Positions 27,968-37,152 of a stretch of DNA of 62,223 nt are shown here, piece after piece. Location of the stretch: the NCBI GenBank assembly GCA_025359065.1, contig JANYHM010000073.1:1-62223 (forward strand). The letters run 5' to 3'. The notes beneath the pieces are model-generated. The model was not told where the DNA came from, ran no database searches, and was given only the letters and a program-made list of their open reading frames with translations. The translations under genes and the position numbers were made by a program. Source of the DNA: Synechococcales cyanobacterium GL140_1_metabinner_5_sub (GTDB lineage Bacteria; Cyanobacteriota; Cyanobacteriia; Cyanobacteriales; Chamaesiphonaceae). Numbering within the stretch: the stretch's first letter is position 1; every line of letters starts with the position of its first letter.

Positions 27968-28020
27968 GGGTATGTGGGACTTTTGTAAACAGATTCTTTA
28001 TACTTATAACAAATTACAGT

Positions 28021-30042
28021 TTAAGCTTTCCCCGTTAATTTACCCCGCAGCAGCTTAATTCGATCGCGGAACTCAGCAGCCTTCTCAAACTCCATCTCCT
28101 TCGCGGCAGCCTTCATATCTATCTCTAACTGCTGGATAATCTCAGGAATTTTATCGAGAGAAACCTCATCTAAGTTTTCAATGACCGCCTCAATTTGTTG
28201 ACTATTTAAACGGCGAGAAACATCCAAATACTCCAGAATGGCGTTGCTCTCCTTCTTCTTCACCGAAAAAGGCGTAATGTTATGCAGCTTATTGTGAGCA
28301 ATCTGAATATTGCGCCGCCGCTCAGTTTCTTCGATCGCCTTCGCCATACTGTCCGTCATATTATCGCCATACAAAATTGCCTGCCCCCGAATGTGCCGCG
28401 CCGCCCGCCCAATGGTTTGAATCAAAGACCGCTCCGATCGCAAGAAGCCCTCCTTATCAGCATCCAAAATAGCTACTAGCGAAACCTCTGGTAAATCTAG
28501 ACCTTCCCGCAGTAAATTTACTCCAATCAGCACATCGAATTCGCCGTTCTTGAGGGCTTGAATAATTTCGATGCGCTCGATCGACTGAATTTCGGAGTGT
28601 AGATAGCGCACTCGCACCTGTCGTTCTTTAAAATAATCCACCAAATCCTCTGCCATGCGCTTAGTCAGAGTCGTAATCAGCACCCGTTCTTCTCGCTCTG
28701 TGCGCAGCAAGATCTCACTATATAAATCATCAATTTGGCCGGTGGTCGGACGCACCATAATCTCTGGGTCAATAACCCCGGTGGGTCTGATGACTTGCTG
28801 TACCACCAAATCTCCTGATAGCTCTAGCTCCCAGGCTGCCGGAGTCGCCGAGACAAATACACACTGGTTCACCTTTTTCCAGAATTCTTCTGCCTGCAAA
28901 GGTCGATTATCTGCTGCACTGGGTAAGCGAAAACCATGATCGATCAGCACCTTTTTTCGAGCCTGATCACCATTGTACATCCCCCGAATTTGGGGCACGC
29001 TGACATGAGATTCATCCACCATCAACAGCCAGTCATCTGGAAAATAATCCACCAAACACTCCGGTGGATTCCCGGCCTGTCGCCGAGCTAGGTGACGAGA
29101 GTAGTTTTCTACGCCGTTGCAGTAGCCCACTTCCCCGAGCATTTCTAGGTCATAGCGAGTGCGCTGATCGATGCGCTGGGCTTCTAAGAGCTTGCCTAGG
29201 CTTTCGAGATGTTCTTTTTGGCCGTTTAATTCACTGCGAATATCGGCGATCGCTAGCTCCAAAGTCTCTGCTGGAGTCACAAAGTGACGTGCTGGGTAAA
29301 TATTGATCGACTTCACGTCCTGCATCACCTCACCCGTCACCGGATCCACATAGCGAATCGCGTCAATCTCATCACCAAAAAACTCAATGCGGATGGTGCG
29401 GTCTTCGTAGGCTGGGCCAATTTCTAACACGTCCCCCCGCACCCGAAACTTACCCCGCCCCATTTCGATGTCGTTGCGCACATATTGAATGGTCACAAGC
29501 TGGTTCAAGACTTCGCGCTGATTGATCTCCATTCCCACTGCAAAAGGAATTGCTGCTTTTAGATACTCTGCCGGTGTCCCCAAACCATAGATGCAGCTAA
29601 TTGAAGCCACCACAATCACATCTCGCCTTTCAAACAGCGATCGGGTAGCAGAGTGACGCAGCATATCAATTTCTTCGTTAATTGCCGCCGTCTTTTCAAT
29701 GAAGGTATCAGTGACCGGAATATATGCCTCGGGCTGATAGTAGTCGTAATAAGAAATAAAGTACTCTACGGCGTTGTGAGGGAAAAACTGACGGAACTCG
29801 TTGCAGAGCTGAGCAGCCAGGGTTTTGTTGTGTGCCAGAACTAATGTGGGACGGCTATATTGAGCGATCGCCGAGGCCATAGTGAAAGTCTTTCCGGTGC
29901 CAGTGGCTCCCAACAGCGTCTGATGTTGTTTATTGGCTCTCAGGTTGGCTACGATTTCTTTGATCGCCTGGGGTTGGTCGCCAGCGGGCTGGAAGGGAGA
30001 CTCTAACAGAAAAGGGCTATCTACAAAAGAACTGACTGCCAT
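28021..30042 (-). CDS. uvrB: Excinuclease ABC subunit B
   Basis: Damage-verifying helicase-like subunit of nucleotide excision repair. About 673 residues from the preferred ATG at 30042 ([20 protein letters not shown]). The frame opens 22 residues earlier at 30108, where the added residues match nothing I know. Motifs: Walker [11 protein letters not shown], beta-hairpin region [39 protein letters not shown], and [17 protein letters not shown] with QTIGRAARH. The C-terminal UVR motif [17 protein letters not shown] binds UvrA/UvrC. Confidence 0.97.
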   Translation of the reverse strand: MAVSSFVDSPFLLESPFQPAGDQPQAIKEIVANLRANKQHQTLLGATGTGKTFTMASAIAQYSRPTLVLAHNKTLAAQLCNEFRQFFPHNAVEYFISYYDYYQPEAYIPVTDTFIEKTAAINEEIDMLRHSATRSLFERRDVIVVASISCIYGLGTPAEYLKAAIPFAVGMEINQREVLNQLVTIQYVRNDIEMGRGKFRVRGDVLEIGPAYEDRTIRIEFFGDEIDAIRYVDPVTGEVMQDVKSINIYPARHFVTPAETLELAIADIRSELNGQKEHLESLGKLLEAQRIDQRTRYDLEMLGEVGYCNGVENYSRHLARRQAGNPPECLVDYFPDDWLLMVDESHVSVPQIRGMYNGDQARKKVLIDHGFRLPSAADNRPLQAEEFWKKVNQCVFVSATPAAWELELSGDLVVQQVIRPTGVIDPEIMVRPTTGQIDDLYSEILLRTEREERVLITTLTKRMAEDLVDYFKERQVRVRYLHSEIQSIERIEIIQALKNGEFDVLIGVNLLREGLDLPEVSLVAILDADKEGFLRSERSLIQTIGRAARHIRGQAILYGDNMTDSMAKAIEETERRRNIQIAHNKLHNITPFSVKKKESNAILEYLDVSRRLNSQQIEAVIENLDEVSLDKIPEIIQQLEIDMKAAAKEMEFEKAAEFRDRIKLLRGKLTGKA

Positions 30043-30185
30043 AAACACCTGCTGAAAAGTGCTGTTGATTTGTACTATGTTAGCCGAAATCTTGGTAAAA
30101 ATCGACATTTTCGATCAACCTTAGTAGCTCTGAGGTCAAACCTGGGCACAATAGCAAAGCGAATACCCCTCGACATATAGCATCT

Positions 30186-31184
30186 ATGAACGTTGAAGAA
30201 TTACTGTGGCGTTATGGTAAAGGCGAACGTGAGTTTGGCAAATCGGAGCTGAGCAATCTGAGCCTGATTGGCCAAGATTTGATTGATATTGTTTTGACTG
30301 ATGCCAACCTCAGTAGAGCTAATTTAACCTTTGCCTATTTGAACCGCGCTCAGCTCGATCGGGCTAATATGGTCGGAGCCAAGCTCAGCGGCGCAACCTT
30401 AGTTAAAGCCAGCCTCAACGGAATTAACTTGCGCGATGCCGATCTCCATGGCGCGACACTGCTATCGGCAGATCTACAGGGTGCCGAAATGACTTGGGCT
30501 AATTTGATGGATAGTAACTTTGCTGAGGCTGACATGCGCGGTGCGCACATGAGTGGAGCCAATTTATCGGGTGCCTGCTTGCGGGGTGCTAATTTGCGGT
30601 CAGAAAAACGTGGGGCATCTTCTGATTTACGCAGTGCCAAATTGCAATATGCCGATTTGCGGAATGCCAATTTATCTGGCTCAAATTTGAGCAAGGCCGA
30701 TCTTTCTTATGCCAATTTAACTGAGGCAGTAATGCGTGGGGTCGATCTCAGTGGAGCTAATTTGACAGGTGCTAATTTGACTGGGGCAATGTTGACTGAT
30801 GCGATTTTAAATGAAACTAATTTAGCTGGAGTGAATTTAACCAATGCCAAAATGGAACGAGCAAAGGTAGTGAACTGCAATATGGTTGAGGTGAGTCTGC
30901 GCGGGGCTTTAATGATGGCGATCGATTTGACCAGAACTAATCTTACTAATTCTGATTTAACTAAAGCACGCATGGGCAAGGCCGATTTGACTCGCACCAT
31001 TTTGTGTTTTGCCAATATGACTAATGTTGATTTGGTCGATGCTCAGTTGGCTAAAACTGATTTAGAAGATGCCAACTTGACCCGTGCTAATTTGCGACGG
31101 GCAGAAATTAGCAGTGCCAATATGATGGGTGCTAATTTGACTGAAGCCATTATGCCCGATGGCCGGGTGTACATGCCGGTATAA
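30186..31184 (+). CDS. Pentapeptide-repeat protein
   Basis: A 332-residue protein composed almost entirely of A(N/D)Lxx pentapeptides from residue 38 to the end, for example LSGANLTGANLTGAMLTDA, which fold as a right-handed quadrilateral beta-helix. A short N-terminal cap (NVEELLWRYGKGEREFGKSE) precedes it. One break in the repeat occurs near residue 140 (RSEKRGASSD), as an outward loop. There is no signal peptide or enzyme domain. Cyanobacteria have many such proteins; the role is unknown. Confidence 0.92.
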   Translation: MNVEELLWRYGKGEREFGKSELSNLSLIGQDLIDIVLTDANLSRANLTFAYLNRAQLDRANMVGAKLSGATLVKASLNGINLRDADLHGATLLSADLQGAEMTWANLMDSNFAEADMRGAHMSGANLSGACLRGANLRSEKRGASSDLRSAKLQYADLRNANLSGSNLSKADLSYANLTEAVMRGVDLSGANLTGANLTGAMLTDAILNETNLAGVNLTNAKMERAKVVNCNMVEVSLRGALMMAIDLTRTNLTNSDLTKARMGKADLTRTILCFANMTNVDLVDAQLAKTDLEDANLTRANLRRAEISSANMMGANLTEAIMPDGRVYMPV

Positions 31185-31220
31185 TAGTGACGCTCAAAAA
31201 ATGTCGCCTATCAAGTAGTT

Positions 31221-31949
31221 ATGCTCAATATTCGCTGTCGAGGCTTAGAATTTCGAGAAATTCAGGCGGTTATTTTTGATAAAGACGGTACCCTAGAAAA
31301 CTCTGCAAATTTTTTATATCAGCTTGCCCAGAAAAGGGCGCGATTGATTGATTCTCAAATACCCGGCGTGGGTGAGCCATTGTTAATGGCCTATGGTGTT
31401 TTGGGTGGTCGATTGGATCCGGCTGGTTTGATGGCAGTGGGCAGTCGCCCCGAAAGTCTGATAGCTTCATCTGCCTACGTGGCCGAGACTGGCAGAGATT
31501 GGATTGCCGCTAAGAATTTGGTAGAGCAGGCATTTGATGAGGCCGATAAAACTATTACTAATGATGTTCGGGAAATGTATCCGGGTAGTCGAGAATTACT
31601 CACGGCGCTGCACGCTACTGGCGTTAAGCTAGGAATTTTGTCGAATGCGCCGAGTGATGATGTACAAGATTTTGTGCGCCAGCATCAGCTTGGGCCTTGG
31701 CTAAGTTTGGAGATGGGTGCCGATGGAGAGGTGACAAAGCCTGACCCTAGCTTGTTTTTGACAGCCTGTGATCGGCTCCAAGTTTCTCCTGGCAACACCC
31801 TAATGATTGGTGACTCAGCAGGGGATATTGAAATGGCACAGCGAGCTGGGGGCATGGGCTGCATTGCGGTGGCTTGGGGGGCAGCGGCTCCTCATTTACA
31901 GAAAGCTAGTGTGGTGATCGATCGACTAGAGGAAATTGAGATCTGTTAA
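31221..31949 (+). CDS. HAD-family hydrolase (phosphatase-like)
   Basis: A 242-residue protein of HAD subfamily IA. The nucleophile motif is FDKDGTLENS with the DxD pair at residues 20-22. Motif II is LSNAPSDD, the lysine is in EVTKPDPSLF and motif IV is MIGDSAGDIEMAQRAG. A helical cap sits between motifs I and II (about 35-130). The substrate cannot be told; phosphoglycolate phosphatase-like enzymes are the nearest style. It lies 36 bases after the pentapeptide gene, possibly the same transcript. Confidence 0.88.
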   Translation: MLNIRCRGLEFREIQAVIFDKDGTLENSANFLYQLAQKRARLIDSQIPGVGEPLLMAYGVLGGRLDPAGLMAVGSRPESLIASSAYVAETGRDWIAAKNLVEQAFDEADKTITNDVREMYPGSRELLTALHATGVKLGILSNAPSDDVQDFVRQHQLGPWLSLEMGADGEVTKPDPSLFLTACDRLQVSPGNTLMIGDSAGDIEMAQRAGGMGCIAVAWGAAAPHLQKASVVIDRLEEIEIC

Positions 31950-32046
31950 TAGAAAATAGTCTCAGAGTGGCGGTATGGCAAAGGATTCCGTACTTCGTTT
32001 ATCATATGAACAGTTCTGCCAGGACTGTTCACCATAAGAGAAATTT

Positions 32047-32991
32047 ATGACCAGAGGGAAAAGCGCACCGATTACCGTGAATTTACTGCGGGAAGGATTG
32101 GTAGAGTCTGTGCAGTATGCGCAAGCCGTAGTGTGCGATCGACGTGGCCGCACCCTCTCGGTAGCTGGTGATCATGGCCATGCTACCTTTATTCGATCGG
32201 CACTCAAACCCTTTCAAGCCCTGGCTGTGACCACCGGCGGCATTTTAGAAAAATGTGGGTTGGCCGATCGAGACTTAGCAATTATTTGCAGCTCCCATGC
32301 TGGCGAAATTATCCACACTCGCCAAGCCTTCAACGTTTTATGGCGAGCTGAGCTAGATGCCGAGCACCTCCAATGTCCTGTACCTAGCGGCAAAAAAAGC
32401 AGCCTAGAACACAACTGCTCTGGTAAACATGCTGGCATGTTGGCTGTCTGCTGCGCTTATGGCTGGCCAGTCGAAAACTACTTAGAGCGTCATCATCCAG
32501 TGCAGCGGCTGATTTTACAGCAGCTCTCTGACCTGTTAAAAATGCCCGCCGATGAATTTATTTGCACTCACGATGACTGTGGTGCGCCAACTTACTTAAT
32601 GCAGCTAGACCAAATGGCAACTCTATACGCCCACTTGGCTTCTGGAGACAGTTTGGGGTTAGAGCGAATTGTGCGATCGATGGTGCATCATCCAGAACTC
32701 ATTGGCGGTGAAGGTCGCTTTGATACGGAGTTGATGAGGTTAACTCAAGGAGAACTAGTCAGCAAATCTGGGGCTGAAGGAATTCAATGTATCGGCAAAG
32801 TTGGCGAAGGCATGGGGTTGGCAATTAAAGCTAATGATGGCAGTTCTCGCAGTAAGTATGCGACGGCTCTGCACTTATTACAGCAAATGGGTTGGGTGAG
32901 TCCGGCTGTAGTCGAAACTATGGCTACCAAGTTTATCAATGTGGGCGAATACACCCGCCTTGATGTAATTGGCGAATTGGCAATGGATTAG
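32047..32991 (+). CDS. L-asparaginase II family protein
   Basis: A 314-residue protein of the asparaginase family found in Rhizobium-type and cyanobacterial genomes. Recognisable blocks are ESVQYAQAVVCDRRGRTLSV, IRSALKPFQALA, CSSHAGEIIHTRQAFNVL, HNCSGKHAGMLAVC and DDCGAPTYLM. It hydrolyses L-asparagine to aspartate and ammonia. There is no signal peptide, so it is cytoplasmic. A 7-bp hairpin GAACAGT/ACTGTTC sits in the short upstream region at 32008-32030. Confidence 0.9.
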   Translation: MTRGKSAPITVNLLREGLVESVQYAQAVVCDRRGRTLSVAGDHGHATFIRSALKPFQALAVTTGGILEKCGLADRDLAIICSSHAGEIIHTRQAFNVLWRAELDAEHLQCPVPSGKKSSLEHNCSGKHAGMLAVCCAYGWPVENYLERHHPVQRLILQQLSDLLKMPADEFICTHDDCGAPTYLMQLDQMATLYAHLASGDSLGLERIVRSMVHHPELIGGEGRFDTELMRLTQGELVSKSGAEGIQCIGKVGEGMGLAIKANDGSSRSKYATALHLLQQMGWVSPAVVETMATKFINVGEYTRLDVIGELAMD

Positions 32992-33112
32992 ATCGACCAG
33001 TTGGGTGAGGGTTGCTGAATCCCAAGAACAAGCGCAGTCAGAGAATTCTCGCGGACTGCGCTCAGTCTTTGCCGAAGGGCAATGCTAGGTCGCTCAGACT
33101 TCAGACTTCGGA

Positions 33113-33709
33113 TTACGCTGCTAAGTTCGCGGCTGCAAAATCCCAGTTCACCAAGTTTTCTAGATAAGTGGTGATAAAGTCAGGGCGACGATTTTGGAAA
33201 TCGATGTAATAAGCGTGCTCCCAAACATCCAAAGTCAACAAAGGAGTTTGACCATGGGCGATCGGGTTTTCGGCATTGCCCGACTTAGTAATTTTTAAGC
33301 CATCGCCATCTTTAATCAGCCAAGCCCAACCACTGCCAAACTGAGTAGTAGCAGCAGCTTTGAACTCTTCTTTAAACTTATCGAGGCTGCCAAAAGAAGC
33401 ATCGATCTTAGCGGCCAAGTCTCCGGTAGGAGCGCCGCCGCCGTTGGGCTTCATCGACTTCCAGAAAAAAGTGTGGTTCCAAACTTGAGCGGCATTGTTA
33501 AAAATACCGGCTTTGCTGGCATCACCAAAAGTTGCCTTGATGATTTCTTCCAAAGACATGCTTGCCATTGGAGTATCTTTAGTCAAATTATTTAGGTTAG
33601 TAACATAGGCAGCATGGTGCTTGCCATAATGAAATTCAAAAGTTTGGGCCGTCATGTGCGGTTCCAAAGCTGTGACTTCGTAGGGTAATGCTGGTTGCTC
33701 GAAAGCCAT
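33113..33709 (-). CDS. sodB: Superoxide dismutase (Fe type)
   Basis: Cytoplasmic detoxification of superoxide. The 198 residues begin MAFEQPALPYEVTALEPHM and contain all metal ligands: His in FHYGKHHAAYV, His in VWNHTFFWKSM, and Asp and His in LDVWEHAYYIDFQNRRPDF. The GSGWAWL block and the lack of a signal peptide favour the soluble FeSOD rather than the membrane-anchored MnSOD of cyanobacteria. Confidence 0.95.
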   Translation of the reverse strand: MAFEQPALPYEVTALEPHMTAQTFEFHYGKHHAAYVTNLNNLTKDTPMASMSLEEIIKATFGDASKAGIFNNAAQVWNHTFFWKSMKPNGGGAPTGDLAAKIDASFGSLDKFKEEFKAAATTQFGSGWAWLIKDGDGLKITKSGNAENPIAHGQTPLLTLDVWEHAYYIDFQNRRPDFITTYLENLVNWDFAAANLAA

Positions 33710-33838
33710 TGGTTCTAATCCTTTTATGTGAAGCTGCTATTGAATCTCAGACTGCAATGTACTTAAAACACATTTAGCCTGAAATACAGACTTTCGCATT
33801 TTAGCCCAAAAAGATTAAGGAAATCAAAGCGGCCAATT

Positions 33839-34561
33839 TCACGATTGCTTTTTACTAAACTTGGGTAGTTCCAAGGTAGTACTTGGCCGAGTTTTCATTT
33901 CAGCAGCAGCTTCCACTGCTGATGCTGGCCAGCTCGGGCGCATTGGCTCCATCTCAAACTCCAGCGGGCCAGAAATCGGACTGTCATCTTTATCCCCGGT
34001 GTCTTCAGCAATATGTACTCGTTGAATGTTAGAAAGTGGGGCTGAGGCAGTTTCAACAGCAGGCTGATTTTTGAGACGGCGATATAGCTCTTGAGCCACC
34101 GCCTCGGTTTTGTAGAGCTTTTGAGACTGTTCAGTATGATTCTGGCGCAACTGTGCATTCTCGTTGTCTAGTTCACCTACGATCGTCTGGGCAATTTCTA
34201 GTTTTTGGGAAAGGGTTTCCACTAGCACCTGTTGCCGTTGACCAATTTGATGGGAGTTTTCGAGCTGCTCAAACAGGGCCGTTACCCGATCGCGAGCCGC
34301 CCGTAAATCATCATCTTGCTGGACAATTTTAATGCCCTGCGCCCGACTGCGCTCTTGATGATTGATCACTTCTTGCTTGGCAGCAACCAAATTTACTTCT
34401 GAGGCTTCGATTTGGTCTAGTAGCTTACGGTTGGTCAAACGGAGATTTTTCACCACCGTTAACCAATCAGTAGATTCTCCCTGGGGCGAAGCAGTGGTGT
34501 AAACAGTCTCTACATCAACTGCGGTTGGGCTAAATGGAGACTGAGAGGAAACATCGCTCAT
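33839..34561 (-). CDS. Coiled-coil protein of unknown function
   Basis: A 240-residue acidic protein. Residues about 35-165 form a continuous coiled coil with heptad spacing (NLRLTNRKLLDQIEASEVNL through ENAQLRQNHTEQSQKLYKTE). The C-terminal 70 residues are Pro/Ser-rich and probably disordered. The open frame reaches back to 34642, but the ATG at 34561 (MSDVSSQSPF) is preferred because the extra 27 residues are hydrophobic and not family-like. No functional family recognised. It follows csaB on the same strand after about 120 bases. Confidence 0.7.
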   Translation of the reverse strand: MSDVSSQSPFSPTAVDVETVYTTASPQGESTDWLTVVKNLRLTNRKLLDQIEASEVNLVAAKQEVINHQERSRAQGIKIVQQDDDLRAARDRVTALFEQLENSHQIGQRQQVLVETLSQKLEIAQTIVGELDNENAQLRQNHTEQSQKLYKTEAVAQELYRRLKNQPAVETASAPLSNIQRVHIAEDTGDKDDSPISGPLEFEMEPMRPSWPASAVEAAAEMKTRPSTTLELPKFSKKQS

Positions 34562-34678
34562 GGCAATTATCAAGGTAGATAAAAATAATTCTGAATAACA
34601 AGAAAACTTACTGCAAGAAAACTGTTGAAGAGTAGTAACCAAACTTAGTAATACATCATAGTTGACTTTGCAAAAATT

Positions 34679-35728
34679 TTATGACTTGTTGTTCAATGCG
34701 GCAGCTAATAGCTCTTTGTGAATTCTGGTCTTGATTTGCAGCTCTGTCAGGCATTTTTCGGCCAATGGCTCTCCCTGCTGAAACTGTTGGAGCCAAGCAG
34801 TTAAGACCTGATCTTTATCTGGTGGAATATTCGCAACTTGCCAACCGGGCATTTTCAACTCTTCCATAAGCTGGTCAATTTTGGGGTCATAGCTGAGGGC
34901 AAAACAGCGACAGCCTTCGGCAGCAGCCATAATCAAACTGTGATAGCGCATTCCGATCGCCAGATGTACTCCCCGAAAAGCCCCTTTGAGCTGGCGGGGG
35001 TCAGACAAAGCAATGATTTGACTATGTTCAGAAATTTGGGCTTGTACCTGTTGAGCGATCGCTAAATCACTGGGCTGGAAGGGCATAATCATTATCCAGC
35101 TACTGGTGGCTTTTTGCAGCTCAATTAGTGCTTGGGTCAATACCTGTAGTCGATCAGAAGTTAAGTCTGGATGTTCGCGCAGGGTGATCGCAATCCGAGG
35201 TGTTGGTAAATCAGCCAGTCCTGGTAAATCTACTGCTGCCAAATTCCACACAGGATCCGGAGCCATCATGCAAGAAATCGACCATTCCTGCAAAATAAAA
35301 GCCGAGGCTTTGTCCCGGACGCTCAGAGCGTTACAACTGCCAAAAGCTCGCTCGGCGACCCATTTGGTGATCTGCTGATTTAGGGGGCCAACACCTTGAC
35401 CCAGGGCAATTACTTGCAGGCCCAACTGCTTTGCTAAGCCAACCAAGCCTCCGTAATACAGCGCGCTCTGGATGCTGGTGGCATCTTGAATCAGGCTACC
35501 CCCGCCCAAAATTAGTGCCTGAGAGCTGCGGAAGGCTTTGTAGACTCCTAGGCTTTTGCGATCGACTGCGGCCACTCCATAGCGGGCAGTGGTTTCTTGG
35601 GGGTTGGCCGACAGCACCAGCGGTTTTACATTGGGCGGTAATATCTCTAACATAGAAGCTAACAGAGCTTCATCGCCGCCATTGCCTGCGCCATAGTAGC
35701 CACAGAGCACCACTTGAGTATCTGTCAT
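34679..35728 (-). CDS. csaB: Polysaccharide pyruvyl transferase CsaB
   Basis: Transfers pyruvate ketals to surface polysaccharide, which lets SLH-domain proteins bind to the cell wall. The 349-residue protein starts with the family motif CGYYGAGNGGDEALLASML. Later blocks are LGGGSLIQDATSIQSALYYG, LGQGVGPL and GMRYHSLIMAAAEG. The open frame extends to 35818 but the ATG at 35728 (MTDTQVVLCGYYG) is the natural start. Divergent from the ycf49-type gene. Confidence 0.93.
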   Translation of the reverse strand: MTDTQVVLCGYYGAGNGGDEALLASMLEILPPNVKPLVLSANPQETTARYGVAAVDRKSLGVYKAFRSSQALILGGGSLIQDATSIQSALYYGGLVGLAKQLGLQVIALGQGVGPLNQQITKWVAERAFGSCNALSVRDKASAFILQEWSISCMMAPDPVWNLAAVDLPGLADLPTPRIAITLREHPDLTSDRLQVLTQALIELQKATSSWIMIMPFQPSDLAIAQQVQAQISEHSQIIALSDPRQLKGAFRGVHLAIGMRYHSLIMAAAEGCRCFALSYDPKIDQLMEELKMPGWQVANIPPDKDQVLTAWLQQFQQGEPLAEKCLTELQIKTRIHKELLAAALNNKS

Positions 35729-35812
35729 GTTTCTAGAAAATCGTGGAATCTGCGAACATTCTACGGTCTGATGGTGCGAAGATGATGGCCAAATACACTT
35801 ACTTACACAAAA

Positions 35813-36121
35813 ATGCACAGTCTTTCATTACCCACTTGGGTAATTCATGTTTCTAGCGTCGTGGAATGGATTACCGCGATCGGTCTAATTTGGGTCTATG
35901 GCGACCAGGTTAACCGCAGTCACTGGAAAAGCTTAAGCTGGGGCATGTTACCCGCTTTGATCAGTGCGATGTGTGCCTGTGTTTGGCATTTTTTTGACAA
36001 CGCCCCCAGCCTGGAATGGCTAGTTGTGCTCCAAGCCGCGACCACTTTTATTGGCAACAGCACCATGGCTTTAGCTGGCTGGTGGATTTGGAAACAGAGC
36101 CAGCAGGAGCCAGCAGCATGA
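35813..36121 (+). CDS. ycf49: Ycf49-type membrane protein (DUF2499)
   Basis: A 102-residue protein with three predicted membrane spans (about 20-30, 41-60 and 68-93). The blocks LPTWVIHVSSVVEWITAI, MLPALISAMCACVWHFFDN and QAATTFIGNSTMALAGWWIW are typical of DUF2499, which is present in cyanobacteria, red algal plastids (ycf49) and plants. The function is unknown. Its stop overlaps the next start as ATGA, so it is coupled to the DUF3593 gene. Confidence 0.88.
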   Translation: MHSLSLPTWVIHVSSVVEWITAIGLIWVYGDQVNRSHWKSLSWGMLPALISAMCACVWHFFDNAPSLEWLVVLQAATTFIGNSTMALAGWWIWKQSQQEPAA

Positions 36122-36435
36122 ACAAAGAATCATTATTCGGAGCTTCGCTGTTTCCCTACTTAGCTTTTTTGTGGTTTCTGACCAAGTCTGGTCAAACTCC
36201 CAAACTAGCTCTTATTGGGTTTTATATGACTTTGGTGTTCGTCGCCGTTACTATTCCGGCTGGTCTGTATGCCGAGCTTGTGTTAAAACAGAGCTTAGCT
36301 AATGTAGACTGGTTGCATGGTGGAGCCGAATCTTTTCTGACAATCGCTAATGTACTGGTAGTACTAGGTTTTAGTCGTTCTTACCAAAACATCCCCACCA
36401 CTGAGACCAAAACTATTACTCCTACAGAAAGTTAA
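36118..36435 (+). CDS. DUF3593 membrane protein
   Basis: A 105-residue protein with three hydrophobic segments (SLFPYLAFLWFLT, LIGFYMTLVFVAVTIPAGLY and FLTIANVLVVLGFS). It matches the DUF3593 family, which accompanies DUF2499 across cyanobacteria and plants. The start ATG at 36118 overlaps the stop of the ycf49-type gene, although the frame itself is open from 36016. The conserved pairing and overlap suggest that the two proteins form one membrane complex. Confidence 0.87.
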   Translation: MNKESLFGASLFPYLAFLWFLTKSGQTPKLALIGFYMTLVFVAVTIPAGLYAELVLKQSLANVDWLHGGAESFLTIANVLVVLGFSRSYQNIPTTETKTITPTES

Positions 36436-36438
36436 CTG

Positions 36439-36461
36439 TGCTACAAAAAAGTAGCATTTTT
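36439..36461 (+). terminator. Terminator after the DUF3593 gene
   Basis: TGCTAC at 36439-36444 pairs with GTAGCA at 36451-36456 around AAAAAA. TTTTT follows at 36457-36461. It starts four bases after the stop codon. Confidence 0.8.
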
Positions 36462-36557
36462 GAAATTAATTGGCTATTAAACTAAACTATTGATTTGTAG
36501 CCCATAATTAAGATATGCTGAAATACGGTAGCAAATTTTACATTACTTGTTGTCTTT

Positions 36558-36953
36558 ATGGCCTCCAGAACCGCTCGGTTGTTTGCTAGATTGTTTGATT
36601 GCGGTGTTTTAGTAGCAATTTTAATGCCTAGTATTTTAATCAATGGTGCTCCTGGTAAGTTTTTTGGTGATGGTCTACTGTTGCATCTCTCTACAGTAAT
36701 ATTTTTTTTGTATCTGTTTTTTGAAGATGCTTTGGGTGGTCAAAGTATTGGCAAACGGGTAATGCGGATTGCAGTGGTAGGGGCGGCCTCTCGCCGACCC
36801 TGTAATTTGTTCCAGTCTTTGATTCGCAATCTGTCGATCGTGATGTTTAGCGTTTTCGATATTTTGATGATCATTGGTAACAAAAGACTACGCTTGGGCG
36901 ATCGAATAGCTGGCACGATAGTAGTAATCGAAGAAAATTTTTATCACTGGTAG
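36558..36953 (+). CDS. RDD-family membrane protein
   Basis: A 131-residue protein with the RDD signature: ARLFARLFDCGVLVAI at the N-terminus (arginine and aspartate in the first helix), GQSIGKRVMRIAVVG in the middle and RLGDRIAGTIVV at the end. Three hydrophobic spans are seen. RDD proteins are small integral membrane proteins, some linked to ion transport, but no substrate can be deduced. The gene stands alone. Confidence 0.87.
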   Translation: MASRTARLFARLFDCGVLVAILMPSILINGAPGKFFGDGLLLHLSTVIFFLYLFFEDALGGQSIGKRVMRIAVVGAASRRPCNLFQSLIRNLSIVMFSVFDILMIIGNKRLRLGDRIAGTIVVIEENFYHW

Positions 36954-37152
36954 AGGATATGAGGAGTATTTGTACGGTAATGGTTTTGCCTGATCCAATC
37001 TAAGCTGCTTGCCCTGCACGCTGAGCGGAATCTTGAAGCCCGCTCTCTACCGTAAGGTAAAAGTCGGATGTTAAGGAGTCTAAGATATGTCACTTGATCT
37101 AATAGCCGCTCTTGGCCGATGATTGAGTCATTGGCGTTAAAAAGAGGTTTTT

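Noticed and set aside
30350-31015. Two minus-strand frames of about 100 residues inside the pentapeptide gene
   Set aside because: Repeated GCTAATTTG-type codons leave few stops on the other strand, and the frames show no independent features.
33032-33061. GCGCAGTC/GACTGCGC hairpin between the asparaginase gene and sodB as a terminator
   Set aside because: The 8-bp stem is real, but no T run follows on either strand and the 14-base loop is long. It may be only a repeat.
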